Notes: a model not told the origin generated them from the letters alone. DNA of 25,951 nucleotides from JABDGZ01 sp964483785 (GCA_964483785.1 CAZACW010000031.1:1-25951), one strand, 5' to 3'; shown: positions 15,268 through 23,504, counted from the first letter of the stretch. Numbers and translations: made by a program.

Positions 15268-16551
15268 ATGACAAGGATCTCCTTTCATACCTTTGGCTGC
15301 CGCTTGAACCAGTCGGAAACAGCCGCCCTTGAGCATTCCTTTGAACGGGACGGTTACCAGGTGGTCGGCATGGATGAACCCTCGGATATTGTGGTCATCA
15401 ATACCTGCACCGTGACCGAGGGAGGGGATGCGGATACCCGACGTCTGGTGCATAAAATCAACCGCTTGAATCCCGGGGCCCGCATTGCCTTGGTGGGCTG
15501 CCAGGCCCAGGTCCAAAAAGAGCGGCTGGCCCACTTGCCCGGCGTGCGCTGGATCGTGGGCAACGGCCGCAAAATGGATTTGCTTTCCGTGTTCAAGGAA
15601 TTTCCTGAAACCAGGGTGCCCCATCTGATCACACCGGCGATTGAGCGCAGTCCTTTTGTTCTGCCGCTTGGCGCGCATGAGCAGGAACATACCCGGGCCA
15701 ATATCAAGGTGCAGGACGGCTGTGATTTTTTCTGTTCCTTTTGCGAGATCCCGTATGCCCGGGGCCGCGCCCGCAGCCGGGTCTTTGAGGATATTATGGC
15801 CGAAGCCGCGCGATGCATCGAGGCCGGGCATCAGGAGCTGGTCTTGACCGGGATCAATATCGGCACCTATGCCTTTCAAGGCAGGACGCTCTTAGATATT
15901 ATCCAGGCCATGGCCGGGATCCCCGGCTTGCAAAGGCTGCGCCTTTCATCGATCGAGCCTACCACCGTCGATGAAAGGATTTTTGAGCATATGGGTGAGG
16001 GTCGCAAGCTTTGCCGGTATTTGCATCTGCCTTTGCAAAGCGGGGACGATGAGATACTGCGCTGGATGAAGCGCCGCTATACCGTCGAGGAATTCAGCCG
16101 CTTTGTGCGCCGGGTGCAGTCTAAGATACCGCAGATGTGTATTGGGACGGATGTGATCGTGGGATTTCCGGGTGAGACAGAGGCCCATTTTGAAAGAACG
16201 CTCGAGCTGCTGCGTACCTTGCCCATCCATTATTTTCATGTGTTTAGTTATTCCCCGCGCCATATGGCCCAAAGCCGCTTAAAGCAAAGCATGCCGGCCA
16301 GGCTCATTGCCCGGCGCAGTCAAATCCTGCGTGATTTAAGTTCGGCCAAACGCCGCAGTTATCATCACAGCCTGCTCGGCAGTACGCAACATGTATTGTT
16401 CGAGCGGCCCAAGGGTGATGGCTGGCAAAACGGGCTTACGGACCATTATGTGCGCGTCAAGGTCAGGGAACCGCGTCCTTTGTTTAATCAGATCCTTCCT
16501 GTCCGTCTCGAGCGTTTGGATGGCCAGGCTGTGACAGGAACAATTTTATGA
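15268..16551 (+). CDS. mtaB: tRNA t6A37 methylthiotransferase MtaB
   Basis: A 427-residue radical-SAM methylthiotransferase that adds a methylthio group to t6A at position 37 of ANN-decoding tRNAs. The N-terminal domain holds the first cluster Cys residues in GCRLNQSE (Cys11), NTCTVT (Cys47) and VGCQAQ (Cys78). The radical-SAM motif GCDFFCSFC (Cys152, Cys156, Cys159) follows, then RLSSIEPTT, LHLPLQSGDD and GTDVIVGFPGE. A TRAM-like C-terminus completes it. HTFGC with the NTCTVT pattern fits MtaB better than MiaB or RimO. The stop overlaps the next ATG (ATGA), so translation is likely coupled. Confidence 0.93.
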   Translation: MTRISFHTFGCRLNQSETAALEHSFERDGYQVVGMDEPSDIVVINTCTVTEGGDADTRRLVHKINRLNPGARIALVGCQAQVQKERLAHLPGVRWIVGNGRKMDLLSVFKEFPETRVPHLITPAIERSPFVLPLGAHEQEHTRANIKVQDGCDFFCSFCEIPYARGRARSRVFEDIMAEAARCIEAGHQELVLTGINIGTYAFQGRTLLDIIQAMAGIPGLQRLRLSSIEPTTVDERIFEHMGEGRKLCRYLHLPLQSGDDEILRWMKRRYTVEEFSRFVRRVQSKIPQMCIGTDVIVGFPGETEAHFERTLELLRTLPIHYFHVFSYSPRHMAQSRLKQSMPARLIARRSQILRDLSSAKRRSYHHSLLGSTQHVLFERPKGDGWQNGLTDHYVRVKVREPRPLFNQILPVRLERLDGQAVTGTIL

Positions 16552-17291
16552 TGGCTTTCATGGTCTTGGGCCTCTTGCTTGGCGTTCCTTGCTTGGCCAT
16601 GGCCCAGGAGCCGGCCAACGGGCCATTTGTGGTCGTCGAGCTTTTTAGTTCGGAGGGATGTTCCAGTTGTCCCGCGGCAGATCTTTTGGTAAGCAAATTG
16701 ACAGCTTGGGCCAGGGAAACCAAGAGGCCCATTTATCCTTTGATCTTCCATGTGGATTATTGGAACAATCTCGGCTGGCGCGATGTGTTTTCGAGCCCCC
16801 AATCCACCCAGCGCCAATATGCCTATGCCCGCGTATTCAAGGACCAGGGCGTATACACGCCGGAAATGGTCGTTAACGGCGCGGATGCCTTTGTCGGTTC
16901 TGACCAGGAGCATTTGCAAATGGACCTTAACCGAGCACTGACAAACCCCGCGGGTGTCGGCCTTCAAATCAGTCTTGACCAGCAGGACCATCAGGTCCTG
17001 GTCCATTACAGCGTCAAGGATTACGGCAGGGGAGATACCCTTAACATCGCCTTAGTCCAGCGCGGCTTAAGCACCGACGTGACAGCCGGAGAAAATGCAG
17101 GACGCACGCTCCATCACGACAATGTGGTCAGGGAATTTCAGACATTCAGTCTTGCCCAGGATCAAGGCCAAGCCCAGGTCCCGCTTGATAAAATCAATGA
17201 TCCTTCCCAAGCTTCGGTGATTGTTTTTGTCCAAAATCCCCAATCCATGGTCATTGAAGCGGCCCAACAAATGGATTTGGCCCATGCCTAA
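16548..17291 (+). CDS. Secreted DUF1223 thioredoxin-like protein
   Basis: A 247-residue protein with a signal peptide ending AMAQ (residue 20), then VVVELFSSEGCSSCPAAD, the hallmark of DUF1223, with a CxxC pair (Cys38, Cys41) in a thioredoxin-like fold. HVDYWNNLGW, YTPEMVVNG and the C-terminal beta-rich part also fit. The family's role is unproven; a periplasmic thiol function is plausible. It overlaps mtaB by 4 bases and the GIY-YIG gene by 8, so it belongs to the same operon. A second ATG at 16551 is an equally possible start. Confidence 0.88.
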   Translation: MMAFMVLGLLLGVPCLAMAQEPANGPFVVVELFSSEGCSSCPAADLLVSKLTAWARETKRPIYPLIFHVDYWNNLGWRDVFSSPQSTQRQYAYARVFKDQGVYTPEMVVNGADAFVGSDQEHLQMDLNRALTNPAGVGLQISLDQQDHQVLVHYSVKDYGRGDTLNIALVQRGLSTDVTAGENAGRTLHHDNVVREFQTFSLAQDQGQAQVPLDKINDPSQASVIVFVQNPQSMVIEAAQQMDLAHA

Positions 17292-17580
17292 TGCGCCTTC
17301 CCAAGGGCCCTATTGGACCTATGTGGTACGCTGTAAGTACGGGACCTATTATGCGGGCTATACGGACAATCTTAAACGCAGAATGGCTTTGCACAACAGC
17401 GGCCAGGGCGCCAAATATCTCAGGGGCAGGGGGCCGGTGCAAGTGGTGTATATGAAAAAATTTTTGAGCAAATCCCGGGCCATGGCCCATGAGCGCTGGA
17501 TCAAAAACCTAAACCGCAAACAAAAGGATATGTTGACCATCACAACCCCCGGGGTTGTGATGGTCAATGAATATGAATAA
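17284..17580 (+). CDS. GIY-YIG nuclease-superfamily protein (UPF0213/YhbQ-like)
   Basis: A 98-residue protein carrying a single GIY-YIG domain: YVVRCKYGTYYAGYTDNLKRR, where TYY and AGYT are the variant of the GIY and YIG strands, then HNSGQGAKYLRGRGPVQVVY and a conserved Glu in AMAHERWIKNL. These small proteins are probably nucleases or DNA-binding proteins of unclear role. The frame is open back to 17221, but the ATG at 17284, overlapping the previous stop, gives the normal family N-terminus. The last 14 or so residues (TITTPGVVMVNEYE) lie outside the usual domain and are mostly encoded by the palindromic repeat at 17537-17563. The gene overlaps the CPBP protease gene by 14 bases. Confidence 0.87.
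   Translation: MPNAPSQGPYWTYVVRCKYGTYYAGYTDNLKRRMALHNSGQGAKYLRGRGPVQVVYMKKFLSKSRAMAHERWIKNLNRKQKDMLTITTPGVVMVNEYE
17537..17563. repeat. Perfect palindromic element, copy 2, inside a coding sequence
   Basis: Arms CCATCACAACCCC and GGGGTTGTGATGG surround a central C; exact reverse complement of 7793-7819. It encodes TITTPGVVMV at the C-terminus of the GIY-YIG protein and ends four bases before the ATG of the next gene, where an RNA hairpin could hide the ribosome entry region. Confidence 0.85.
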
Positions 17581-19384
17581 GCGTTTGGAATGGTTGATTT
17601 TATTGGTTTTGGCTGCGGCCGGCATCTTTGCCTGGTGCCGGTTCGCCCTGCCGCGCTTCCAGTCCATTGACCTTTCCGTGCATCAGACCAGGGCGGTCGA
17701 GATCGCCCGCGCCTATTTGCGCGACAAGCGGGGGATTGACCCTGGTGCTTTTCGCACGGCCGTGGCCTTCAGCGTCGATGAAGACACGGACCGTTATCTG
17801 CAGAGGACCTTGGGCCCCGGGAAGGCCCAGGCCCTGATCAAAAAGCTGAAGTTCGATCTATTTTTCTGGACTGTCCGGTTTTTCCAGGAAAAGCAAAAAG
17901 AGGAATATAAGGTCGCCATCAGCTGTGCCAGCGGCGAGGTGATAGGGTTTAACCATATCATTGAAGACACGGCTTCAAGGCCCCTGCTGGAGAAGGACGG
18001 CTCGCGCGCCTTGGCCCTGGATTTTATGAAAATAACCTACGGCTTTGACCCTTCGCTTTATACGGTTAATGCCGAGAATGTCAAGAAATACGACAACCGC
18101 CAGGAATACGGCTTTATTTGGCAGAAAAAAGACATTGAGATCCCCTGGAGTCAAAGCAAGGATGATGGTTATGCCAAACTCATTACGACCATCACGGTTT
18201 CCGGCCATGAGGTGCTGGCCTTTGCCAAGTCCCAGTTTGATATCCCCGAAGGGTTCGGCCGTTATGTGGACAATCTCAAGCAGACCGGGCAAAATCTGAC
18301 CCAGGTTTTCCGCCTGTTTTATCTGGCCTTGATCACCATCGCCATCGTGGTCGTGGTCAACCGCAAGCACCAGGTAGTGGCCCGTCAGGTCAGGCCGTTT
18401 TACATCAGGGTAGGCATTTGCGTTTTTGCCTTGATGGTCCTGGATGTGCTCAACAGTTATCAGACCATATTTTTTAATTATCCGACCACCCAGACCCTGG
18501 CCAATTTTGTCGTCAGGCAGGTCATTGATAATATCATTGGACCGTTTTTTATATCAGTGGCGTTTGTCCTGCCTGCTCTGGCCGGTGAGTCCTTAAGATA
18601 TGAGGTTGATCCCGCTGCCAAGAACGTGTCCTTGTTGAGCGCTCTGACGTCGTCTTTTGGCACGGTCAATATTGCCCGCCAAATTCTTATCGGATATTTT
18701 GCGGCGGCCATGCTATTTGGCTTGCAGGCCTTTATTTTTCATTTGGGTTTCAAATATTGCGGAGTATGGGATGAGCTGGCCTGGCTGACCCAGGCCTCGA
18801 CCACTGTTATTCCGTCCTTCACCGCGCTGGTGATCGGCTTTCAAGCTGCTTTTTCCGAAGAAGTGATGTTCCGCCTTTTTGCCATCAATCTGTTTCGGAA
18901 ATACGGCGTGCCGCTGGCCCTGGCTGTGGTCTTGAGCGCGGCCTTATGGGGTTTTGGGCATACGGGATATTTGATTTATCCCATGTGGTTTCGGGGCATT
19001 GAGGTCACCTGCATAGGGATCGTGATGGGGGTTTTTTATATGCGTTACGGCCTGATGACCGTGATCACCGCCCATTTTATGATTGATTGTATGCTAAGCA
19101 ATCTCCCTTATTTGATCAAACCCCGTGCCGATTTTGATTTTTTCAGCGCCTTGGGTCTTGCCTTATTGCCTCTGTTGCTCTGCGGTGTCGCTCGGATTAT
19201 GAACAAAAGCGAAGAGGAGATTCCTTTAAAGACAAGGTTCAATGCCCAACAAAATTTTAATTATCATCTGCTCAAAGAATACTGCGCCAACAAATCTCCG
19301 GAAGCATTGAAAGCCCTCAGGCCAGAGCTCGAGCGCCACGGCTGGGACGCCGCCATCATCCAGCGCGTTTTTGATCGAGAGTAA
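17567..19384 (+). CDS. CPBP family intramembrane metalloprotease with large N-terminal domain
   Basis: A 605-residue protein. One membrane segment at about 8-28 is followed by a soluble, probably extracytoplasmic region to about 245, then multiple membrane segments. The CPBP (CAAX protease and bacteriocin-processing) signature is complete: EEVMFR with Glu431, Glu432 and Arg436, FGHTG with His465, and HFMID with His503 and Asp507, the expected metal and catalytic residues. Family members cleave prenylated or membrane peptides or process secreted peptides; the substrate here is unknown. The N-terminal domain is not one I can name. It overlaps the GIY-YIG gene by 14 bases and ends the operon. 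Met3 (17573) is an alternative start. Confidence 0.88.
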   Translation: MNMNKRLEWLILLVLAAAGIFAWCRFALPRFQSIDLSVHQTRAVEIARAYLRDKRGIDPGAFRTAVAFSVDEDTDRYLQRTLGPGKAQALIKKLKFDLFFWTVRFFQEKQKEEYKVAISCASGEVIGFNHIIEDTASRPLLEKDGSRALALDFMKITYGFDPSLYTVNAENVKKYDNRQEYGFIWQKKDIEIPWSQSKDDGYAKLITTITVSGHEVLAFAKSQFDIPEGFGRYVDNLKQTGQNLTQVFRLFYLALITIAIVVVVNRKHQVVARQVRPFYIRVGICVFALMVLDVLNSYQTIFFNYPTTQTLANFVVRQVIDNIIGPFFISVAFVLPALAGESLRYEVDPAAKNVSLLSALTSSFGTVNIARQILIGYFAAAMLFGLQAFIFHLGFKYCGVWDELAWLTQASTTVIPSFTALVIGFQAAFSEEVMFRLFAINLFRKYGVPLALAVVLSAALWGFGHTGYLIYPMWFRGIEVTCIGIVMGVFYMRYGLMTVITAHFMIDCMLSNLPYLIKPRADFDFFSALGLALLPLLLCGVARIMNKSEEEIPLKTRFNAQQNFNYHLLKEYCANKSPEALKALRPELERHGWDAAIIQRVFDRE

Positions 19385-19413
19385 TCGCAAATCATTGCTA
19401 TCCTCGCAGCTCC

Positions 19414-19500
19414 TTGCGTGATTGTAAATTTAGAGAAGGCATCTTTCGTGAGAGTATTGAATGTATACTCTCCGGGGATATTAAAACTGGCAAGGCCCTC
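19414..19500 (+). pseudogene. Relic of a HigA/COG3636-like antitoxin gene
   Basis: The frame from 19414 reads RDCKFREGIFRES then ECILSGDIKTGKAL, closely resembling the conserved middle of addiction-module antidote proteins (pattern DPxFRxxLLREAxECLLSGDxDTGKAxLRDYINATIGF). The similarity stops at 19500, exactly where RDYINATIGF should begin, and no normal start is visible. It is a fragment, not a gene, and sits directly before an intact toxin-antitoxin pair. Confidence 0.5.
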
Positions 19501-19534
19501 TGTGCTTATACATCATATTTAATGTTTTTTTATA

Positions 19535-19563
19535 TTGACTTCACATCAAATATAATGTATATT
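19535..19563 (+). promoter_or_regulatory. Promoter of the toxin-antitoxin operon
   Basis: TTGACT (19535-19540), 17-base spacer, TATATT (19558-19563), with an extra TATAAT at 19551-19556 inside the spacer. A start near 19570 gives a leader of about 10 bases to the ATG at 19580 and argues against the GTG at 19568. Confidence 0.55.
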
Positions 19564-19579
19564 TTAAGTGGGTTTAAAA

Positions 19580-19957
19580 ATGATGAAAAAGAAAGCCATT
19601 TACTACGAAGATGAAAAAGGTGCCCGGCCAGTAGAGAAATTCGTTAACGGCCTTGACTCGAAATTCAAAGTGAAGGTGCTGGCAAGATTTACATTATTGC
19701 AGGAACACTGGCAGGAGTTAAGAAGACCCTACGTCGATTTTTTACAAGGCGGTCTATATGAGCTTAGGATTGTGTTTTTTGGTAATCAGGTCAGGGTCAT
19801 TTATGCATATATGTTTAAAGATTACATTGTGTTATTGCACGGAATTAATAAAACCACAGATGCTGTACCTCAAGAGGACATGTCAATCGCCAAAGATAGG
19901 ATGCACGATTTTCAAAAACGGGTGACTCAAGGGAAAATAAATCTGCCTAAAAAATAA
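19580..19957 (+). CDS. RelE/HigB-family toxin (phage Gp49-like)
   Basis: This 125-residue protein fits the Gp49-like/HigB toxin family: IYYEDEKGARPVEKFVNGLD at the N-terminus, a helical pair, then GGLYELRIVFFGNQVRVIYAYMFKDYIVLLHGINKTTDAVPQEDMSIAKDRMHDF. The family cleaves mRNA on the ribosome and is neutralised by a downstream XRE protein, encoded here from 19971. Toxin-first order matches HigBA. Starts at 19568 (GTG) and 19583 are possible; 19580 is preferred from the promoter. The region is AT-richer than neighbouring genes, consistent with horizontal gain. Confidence 0.88.
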   Translation: MMKKKAIYYEDEKGARPVEKFVNGLDSKFKVKVLARFTLLQEHWQELRRPYVDFLQGGLYELRIVFFGNQVRVIYAYMFKDYIVLLHGINKTTDAVPQEDMSIAKDRMHDFQKRVTQGKINLPKK

Positions 19958-19970
19958 GCGAGGTCTATTT

Positions 19971-20276
19971 ATGAAGAACAAGATGATAGTCGCCAAAACA
20001 ATCCAACAACACATTGAAGAAGAAATCAAAAAGAGTCCTGAGTTCAAAAAGGCCTATGATGAAGAAGTCACTCGCCTCCAAATTGGCTGGAAGATTGCAC
20101 AGTTAAGGCAAATGAGGCATTTAAGCCAAGCGGAGTTGGCTAAAAAGGTAAAAACCAGCCAACAGACCATATCCCGTCTTGAAGATTTAAAAGATGCGCG
20201 TATTAATCTTAATACACTTGCCAAGCTTGCCGTGGCCTTAAAGGCGAGATTGAGCATAGATCTAATCCCTGCTTGA
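19971..20276 (+). CDS. XRE-family HTH antitoxin
   Basis: This 101-residue protein has a helical N-terminal arm (EEEIKKSPEFKKAYDEE) and a Cro/C1-type helix-turn-helix (IAQLRQMRHLSQAELAKKV, SQQTISRLED, NLNTLAKLAVALKARL). It is the cognate antitoxin and probable autorepressor of the toxin gene ending 13 bases upstream. A GCGAGG ribosome binding site lies about 7 bases before the ATG, stronger than that of the toxin, which would favour antitoxin excess. Confidence 0.9.
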   Translation: MKNKMIVAKTIQQHIEEEIKKSPEFKKAYDEEVTRLQIGWKIAQLRQMRHLSQAELAKKVKTSQQTISRLEDLKDARINLNTLAKLAVALKARLSIDLIPA

Positions 20277-20316
20277 CCTGCCTTCCCTAAAATATGCACA
20301 ATTGCACAAATCATTC

Positions 20317-20345
20317 TGGACAGCGTAGGCAAAGTCTGCTATAAA
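20317..20345 (+). promoter_or_regulatory. Promoter of tRNA-Lys
   Basis: TGGACA (20317-20322), 17-base spacer, TATAAA (20340-20345), ending 22 bases before the tRNA. Confidence 0.55.
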
Positions 20346-20367
20346 TGACGTTCGTTTTTGAATTTCA

Positions 20368-20440
20368 GGGCCATTAGCTCATCCGGTAGAGCAACTGACT
20401 CTTAATCAGTGGGTGGCAGGTTCGAGTCCTGCATGGCCCA
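20368..20440 (+). tRNA. tRNA-Lys(CTT)
   Basis: A 73-base cloverleaf: acceptor GGGCCAT/ATGGCCC (20368-20374, 20433-20439), D-arm GCTC/GAGC, anticodon stem ACTGA/TCAGT with loop CTCTTAA (anticodon CTT at 20401-20403), T-arm GCAGG-TTCGAGT-CCTGC, discriminator A. CCA is not encoded. It reads the AAG codon. Confidence 0.97.
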
Positions 20441-20468
20441 TATTATAGAATCACTATAACATGGCTGA

Positions 20469-20496
20469 CAGGACTCGAAGCAGCCCTGCATGGCCC
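20469..20496 (+). repeat. Scrambled partial copy of the tRNA-Lys 3' end
   Basis: CAGGACTCGAA (20469-20479) is the exact reverse complement of T-arm bases 20421-20431, and CCTGCATGGCCC (20485-20496) is an exact direct copy of 20428-20439. Both lie within 60 bases downstream of the tRNA. This could be a scar of integration or rearrangement at the tRNA 3' end. Confidence 0.6.
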
Positions 20497-20519
20497 GCCA
20501 GCAGCACTCTCTAAATTTA

Positions 20520-21341
20520 ATGCCCGCTAAAACCTTAGATCTTCAGACCCTCAAGGACAAGGCCAAGATTTTCCGCCGGGACATTTTGGAGACCCTCGAA
20601 GCCGCGGGCTCCGGGCATCCGGGCGGGTCCTTGTCCGCCGTCGAGATATTTCTGACCCTTTACGGTTGTCAAATCAGCCACAAACCCAATGACCCAAAAT
20701 GGGAAGACCGCGACCGCGTCATTGTTTCCAAAGGCCATGTCTCGCCGGTGGTGTATGTGACCCTGGCTCATTTCGGCTATTTCCCCAAAGAAGAATTAAA
20801 AACATTCCGCAAATTCGGCTCAAAACTGCAAGGCCATGTGCACACCAAGGTCCCGGGCGTGGAATTCAACACCGGCTCTTTGGGCCACGGCCTTTCCTTC
20901 GCCAACGGCATCGCCTTGGGCGCCCGGATGCGCGGCCGCCATTTTAAAATCTATTGCGTCATGGGCGACGGAGAAATCCAGGAAGGCTCGGTCTGGGAAG
21001 CGGCCATGACCGCGGCCCACCATAAACTGGACCATGTCTGCGCCATTGTGGATTACAACAAGGTGCAGGAAAACGGGCCCACCAATGAAATTAAAAATCT
21101 CGAGCCCCTGGGCCAGAAATGGGCGGCCTTCGGCTGGCAGGTGCTGGACGTGGACGGCCACAGCATCGAGGCCTTGAAAGGCGCTTTCGATACCTTCAAC
21201 AACACCAAGGGAAAGCCCACGGTGATCATCGCCCATACGGACAAGGGCAAGGGTGTTTCCTTCATGGAAAAGAAATGCGCCTGGCACGGCAAGGCGCCCA
21301 ACAAAGAACAATTGGCCCAGGCCTTGACGGAGCTGCAATAA
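20520..21341 (+). CDS. Transketolase, N-terminal subunit
   Basis: A 273-residue protein that supplies the thiamine-diphosphate pyrophosphate-binding half of a split transketolase. AAGSGHPGGSLSAVEI near the N-terminus, SKGHVSP, TGSLGHGLSFANG, and GDGEIQEGSVWEA with the GDG cofactor motif are all present, followed by VDGHSIEAL and HTDKGKGVSF. An in-frame ATG at 20490 would add 10 residues, but it lies inside the tRNA-derived repeat, so 20520 is preferred. The partner gene starts immediately after the stop codon. Together they move two-carbon units between sugar phosphates in the non-oxidative pentose phosphate pathway. Confidence 0.93.
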   Translation: MPAKTLDLQTLKDKAKIFRRDILETLEAAGSGHPGGSLSAVEIFLTLYGCQISHKPNDPKWEDRDRVIVSKGHVSPVVYVTLAHFGYFPKEELKTFRKFGSKLQGHVHTKVPGVEFNTGSLGHGLSFANGIALGARMRGRHFKIYCVMGDGEIQEGSVWEAAMTAAHHKLDHVCAIVDYNKVQENGPTNEIKNLEPLGQKWAAFGWQVLDVDGHSIEALKGAFDTFNNTKGKPTVIIAHTDKGKGVSFMEKKCAWHGKAPNKEQLAQALTELQ

Positions 21342-22289
21342 ATGGAACTTAAACCCACACCGACCAGGGACGGTTTTGGCGAAGAGCTGGTGAGCTTGGG
21401 CAGGACCAATCCCAACATTGTGGTGACTTCCGGTGATTTGGAGGACGCCACCCGCGCGGAGTATTTTAAAAAAGAATTCCCCGAGAGATTTTTTAATTTA
21501 GGCATCACTGAGCAGGATGTGGTGGGCACCGCCGCTGGTTTAAGCACCCAGGGCTATGTGGCCTTTGCCACCTCCTTTGCGGTGTTTTTGACCAACCGCG
21601 CCTATGATATGATCCGCCTGGATGTCTGTTACAATAATTTGAATGTGAAGGTGGTCTGCTCCCACGGCGGCCTGACCGTCGGGGAGGACGGCGCCAGCGC
21701 CCAGTGTCTGGAAGATTTCGCCATCATGCGCGTTTTGCCCAACATGAGGGTGATCTGCCCGGCGGACTATCTTGAGGCCAAAAAAGCCACGGCCGCCATC
21801 GTCAAGACCCATGGCCCTTTTTACATGCGCACCTCGCGGTCGCCGCTTCCCATCCTGACCAAGGCCGAAGATGTCTTTACCATCGGCAAGGCCAATGTCC
21901 TGCGCAAGGGCAAGGATGCGGCTGTGATCGCCTGCGGGGTGATGGTCTCCGAGGCCATGTCCGCGGCGGAAAAATTGAAATCCGAGGGGATTGATGTCAG
22001 GGTCGTGAACATGCATACCCTCAAGCCCATTGATGCAGACATGATCGTCCAATGCGCCAAGGAATGCGGGGCCGTGGTCACGGCCGAGGAGCATCAGCTG
22101 GCCGGGGGTCTGGGTTCTGCGGTGGCTGAAGTCCTGGCCCAACAGCATCCATGTCCGGTCGAAATGGTGGGGGTCAGGGATTCCTTCGGGGAAAGCGGCA
22201 GTCCGGCCCAATTGATGGCGCATTACGGTCTGAAAGATGTCCATATTATGGAAGCTGTCCGAAAAGTCATCCATCGTAAAAAGGGATAA
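21342..22289 (+). CDS. Transketolase, C-terminal subunit
   Basis: A 315-residue protein with the pyrimidine-binding and C-terminal domains of transketolase: SGDLEDATR, then FFNLGITEQDVVGTAAGLS with the catalytic Glu of the ITEQ motif, SHGGLTVGEDGASAQ, and the C-terminal TAEEHQLAGGLGSAVAE block with the conserved His. It begins directly at the base after the stop of the N-terminal subunit gene, so the two are translated together and form one enzyme. DXP synthase and pyruvate dehydrogenase beta share parts of this fold, but the adjacent subunit and transaldolase gene argue for transketolase. Confidence 0.93.
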   Translation: MELKPTPTRDGFGEELVSLGRTNPNIVVTSGDLEDATRAEYFKKEFPERFFNLGITEQDVVGTAAGLSTQGYVAFATSFAVFLTNRAYDMIRLDVCYNNLNVKVVCSHGGLTVGEDGASAQCLEDFAIMRVLPNMRVICPADYLEAKKATAAIVKTHGPFYMRTSRSPLPILTKAEDVFTIGKANVLRKGKDAAVIACGVMVSEAMSAAEKLKSEGIDVRVVNMHTLKPIDADMIVQCAKECGAVVTAEEHQLAGGLGSAVAEVLAQQHPCPVEMVGVRDSFGESGSPAQLMAHYGLKDVHIMEAVRKVIHRKKG

Positions 22290-22290
22290 T

Positions 22291-23385
22291 ATGACGCAAA
22301 CCAAATTGCATGAAATCGCCCGGCTGGGCCAAAGCTTGTGGATCGATAATATCAGCTGTTCCATGATCGAAAGCGGCAAGCTCAAGTCCCTGATTGACAA
22401 GGGCCTGCGCGGCCAGACCTCCAATCCCACGATTTTCAAACAAGCCATCAGCACCAGCACGGATTATGATGCCAAGATCCAGCGCATGGCCGAGGCCGGC
22501 CGTTCCACCTTTGATATTTATGATGAGCTGACCATCAAGGACGTGCAGGATGCCGCAGACCAGTTCAAGGGCGTTTATGAGAGCACCCAGGGCCTGGATG
22601 GTTATGTGAGCCTGGAAATCAACCCGCATTTGGGCCATCATTTTGAAGAGCAATTGAAGGAAGGTCAGCGCTTGTGGCAAAAATTAAATCGTCCTAATGT
22701 AATGATCAAGGTGCCGGCCACCAAGAATGGACTTAAGGTGGTGCAAGGGCTTCTGGGGCAGGGTATCAATGTCAATGTCACGCTGATCTTTTCCGCGGAG
22801 CAGTACCAGGAAGTGGCCTGGGCCTATATCCGGGGCCTGAAGGATTTGGCCCAGCATGGCGGGGACTTAAAGAAGGTAAGGTCCGTGGCCTCGGTGTTTG
22901 TCAGCCGCATCGATGCCAGCATTGACAAGCAGCTGGGGCCGCAGTCGCCCTTAAGGGGCAAGGCCGCGGTGCACAACAGCGCCATCATCTACCATAAATT
23001 CCTCCAAAGTTTCGACGCTGTTGAATTTAAGGCCTTAAAATCCAAAGGCGCCCATCTGCAGAGGGTCTTATGGGCCTCGACCGGCACCAAGGACCCTGCC
23101 TATAGCGACATTAAATATGTCACGGAATTAATGGCCGCGGACACGGTCAATACCCTGCCGGACAAGACCCTGGAGGCGGTCTTAGACCATGCCGTGGCCA
23201 AGGCCGCCTTGCCCGGCCAGGTTGCGCAAGCCCAGCACACCATCGAGCAGCTGCGCGCCCAGGGCATTGATGTGGGCATGGTCTGCCGCCAATTGCTCGA
23301 CGATGGATTAGCGGCCTTTGAAGGGTCCTTTACGGAATTGTCGACGAGCATTGAAGAGAAGGCCAGGCGCTTGTGCCCCAAATGA
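22291..23385 (+). CDS. tal: Transaldolase
   Basis: A 365-residue protein of the longer transaldolase subfamily: SLWIDNIS, TSNPTIF (about 43-49), VSLEINPHLGHH, then VMIKVPATKNG with the Schiff-base Lys140, VNVTLIF and a WASTGTKDPAYSD block near the C-terminal third. It transfers dihydroxyacetone units between sugar phosphates. The frame is open back to 22237, but the ATG at 22291 lies two bases after the transketolase stop and has GGGA upstream. With the two transketolase genes it makes a complete non-oxidative pentose phosphate operon. Confidence 0.94.
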   Translation: MTQTKLHEIARLGQSLWIDNISCSMIESGKLKSLIDKGLRGQTSNPTIFKQAISTSTDYDAKIQRMAEAGRSTFDIYDELTIKDVQDAADQFKGVYESTQGLDGYVSLEINPHLGHHFEEQLKEGQRLWQKLNRPNVMIKVPATKNGLKVVQGLLGQGINVNVTLIFSAEQYQEVAWAYIRGLKDLAQHGGDLKKVRSVASVFVSRIDASIDKQLGPQSPLRGKAAVHNSAIIYHKFLQSFDAVEFKALKSKGAHLQRVLWASTGTKDPAYSDIKYVTELMAADTVNTLPDKTLEAVLDHAVAKAALPGQVAQAQHTIEQLRAQGIDVGMVCRQLLDDGLAAFEGSFTELSTSIEEKARRLCPK

Positions 23386-23504
23386 AAAATTAGAAAATTT
23401 TAATGGAAATATTCCAAAAATTTGCTACAGTATAACTATACCACGCCAAAAATTTCGAGGCAGACATTATCAACAACGGTAAGGTTCAAATCTTATCACA
23501 ATCC

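Noticed and set aside
19414..19614. A 66-residue reading frame taken as a gene
   Set aside because: It needs a TTG start with no ribosome site, and only residues up to 19500 resemble anything. The rest is AT-rich promoter sequence of the next operon. Treated as a relic.
20441..20519. A second tRNA after tRNA-Lys
   Set aside because: Only T-arm and acceptor fragments are present, one of them inverted; no cloverleaf can form.
21540..22460. A 306-residue minus-strand frame opposite transketolase and transaldolase
   Set aside because: His/Gly/Asp-rich translation typical of antisense to GC-rich coding sequence, with no motif.
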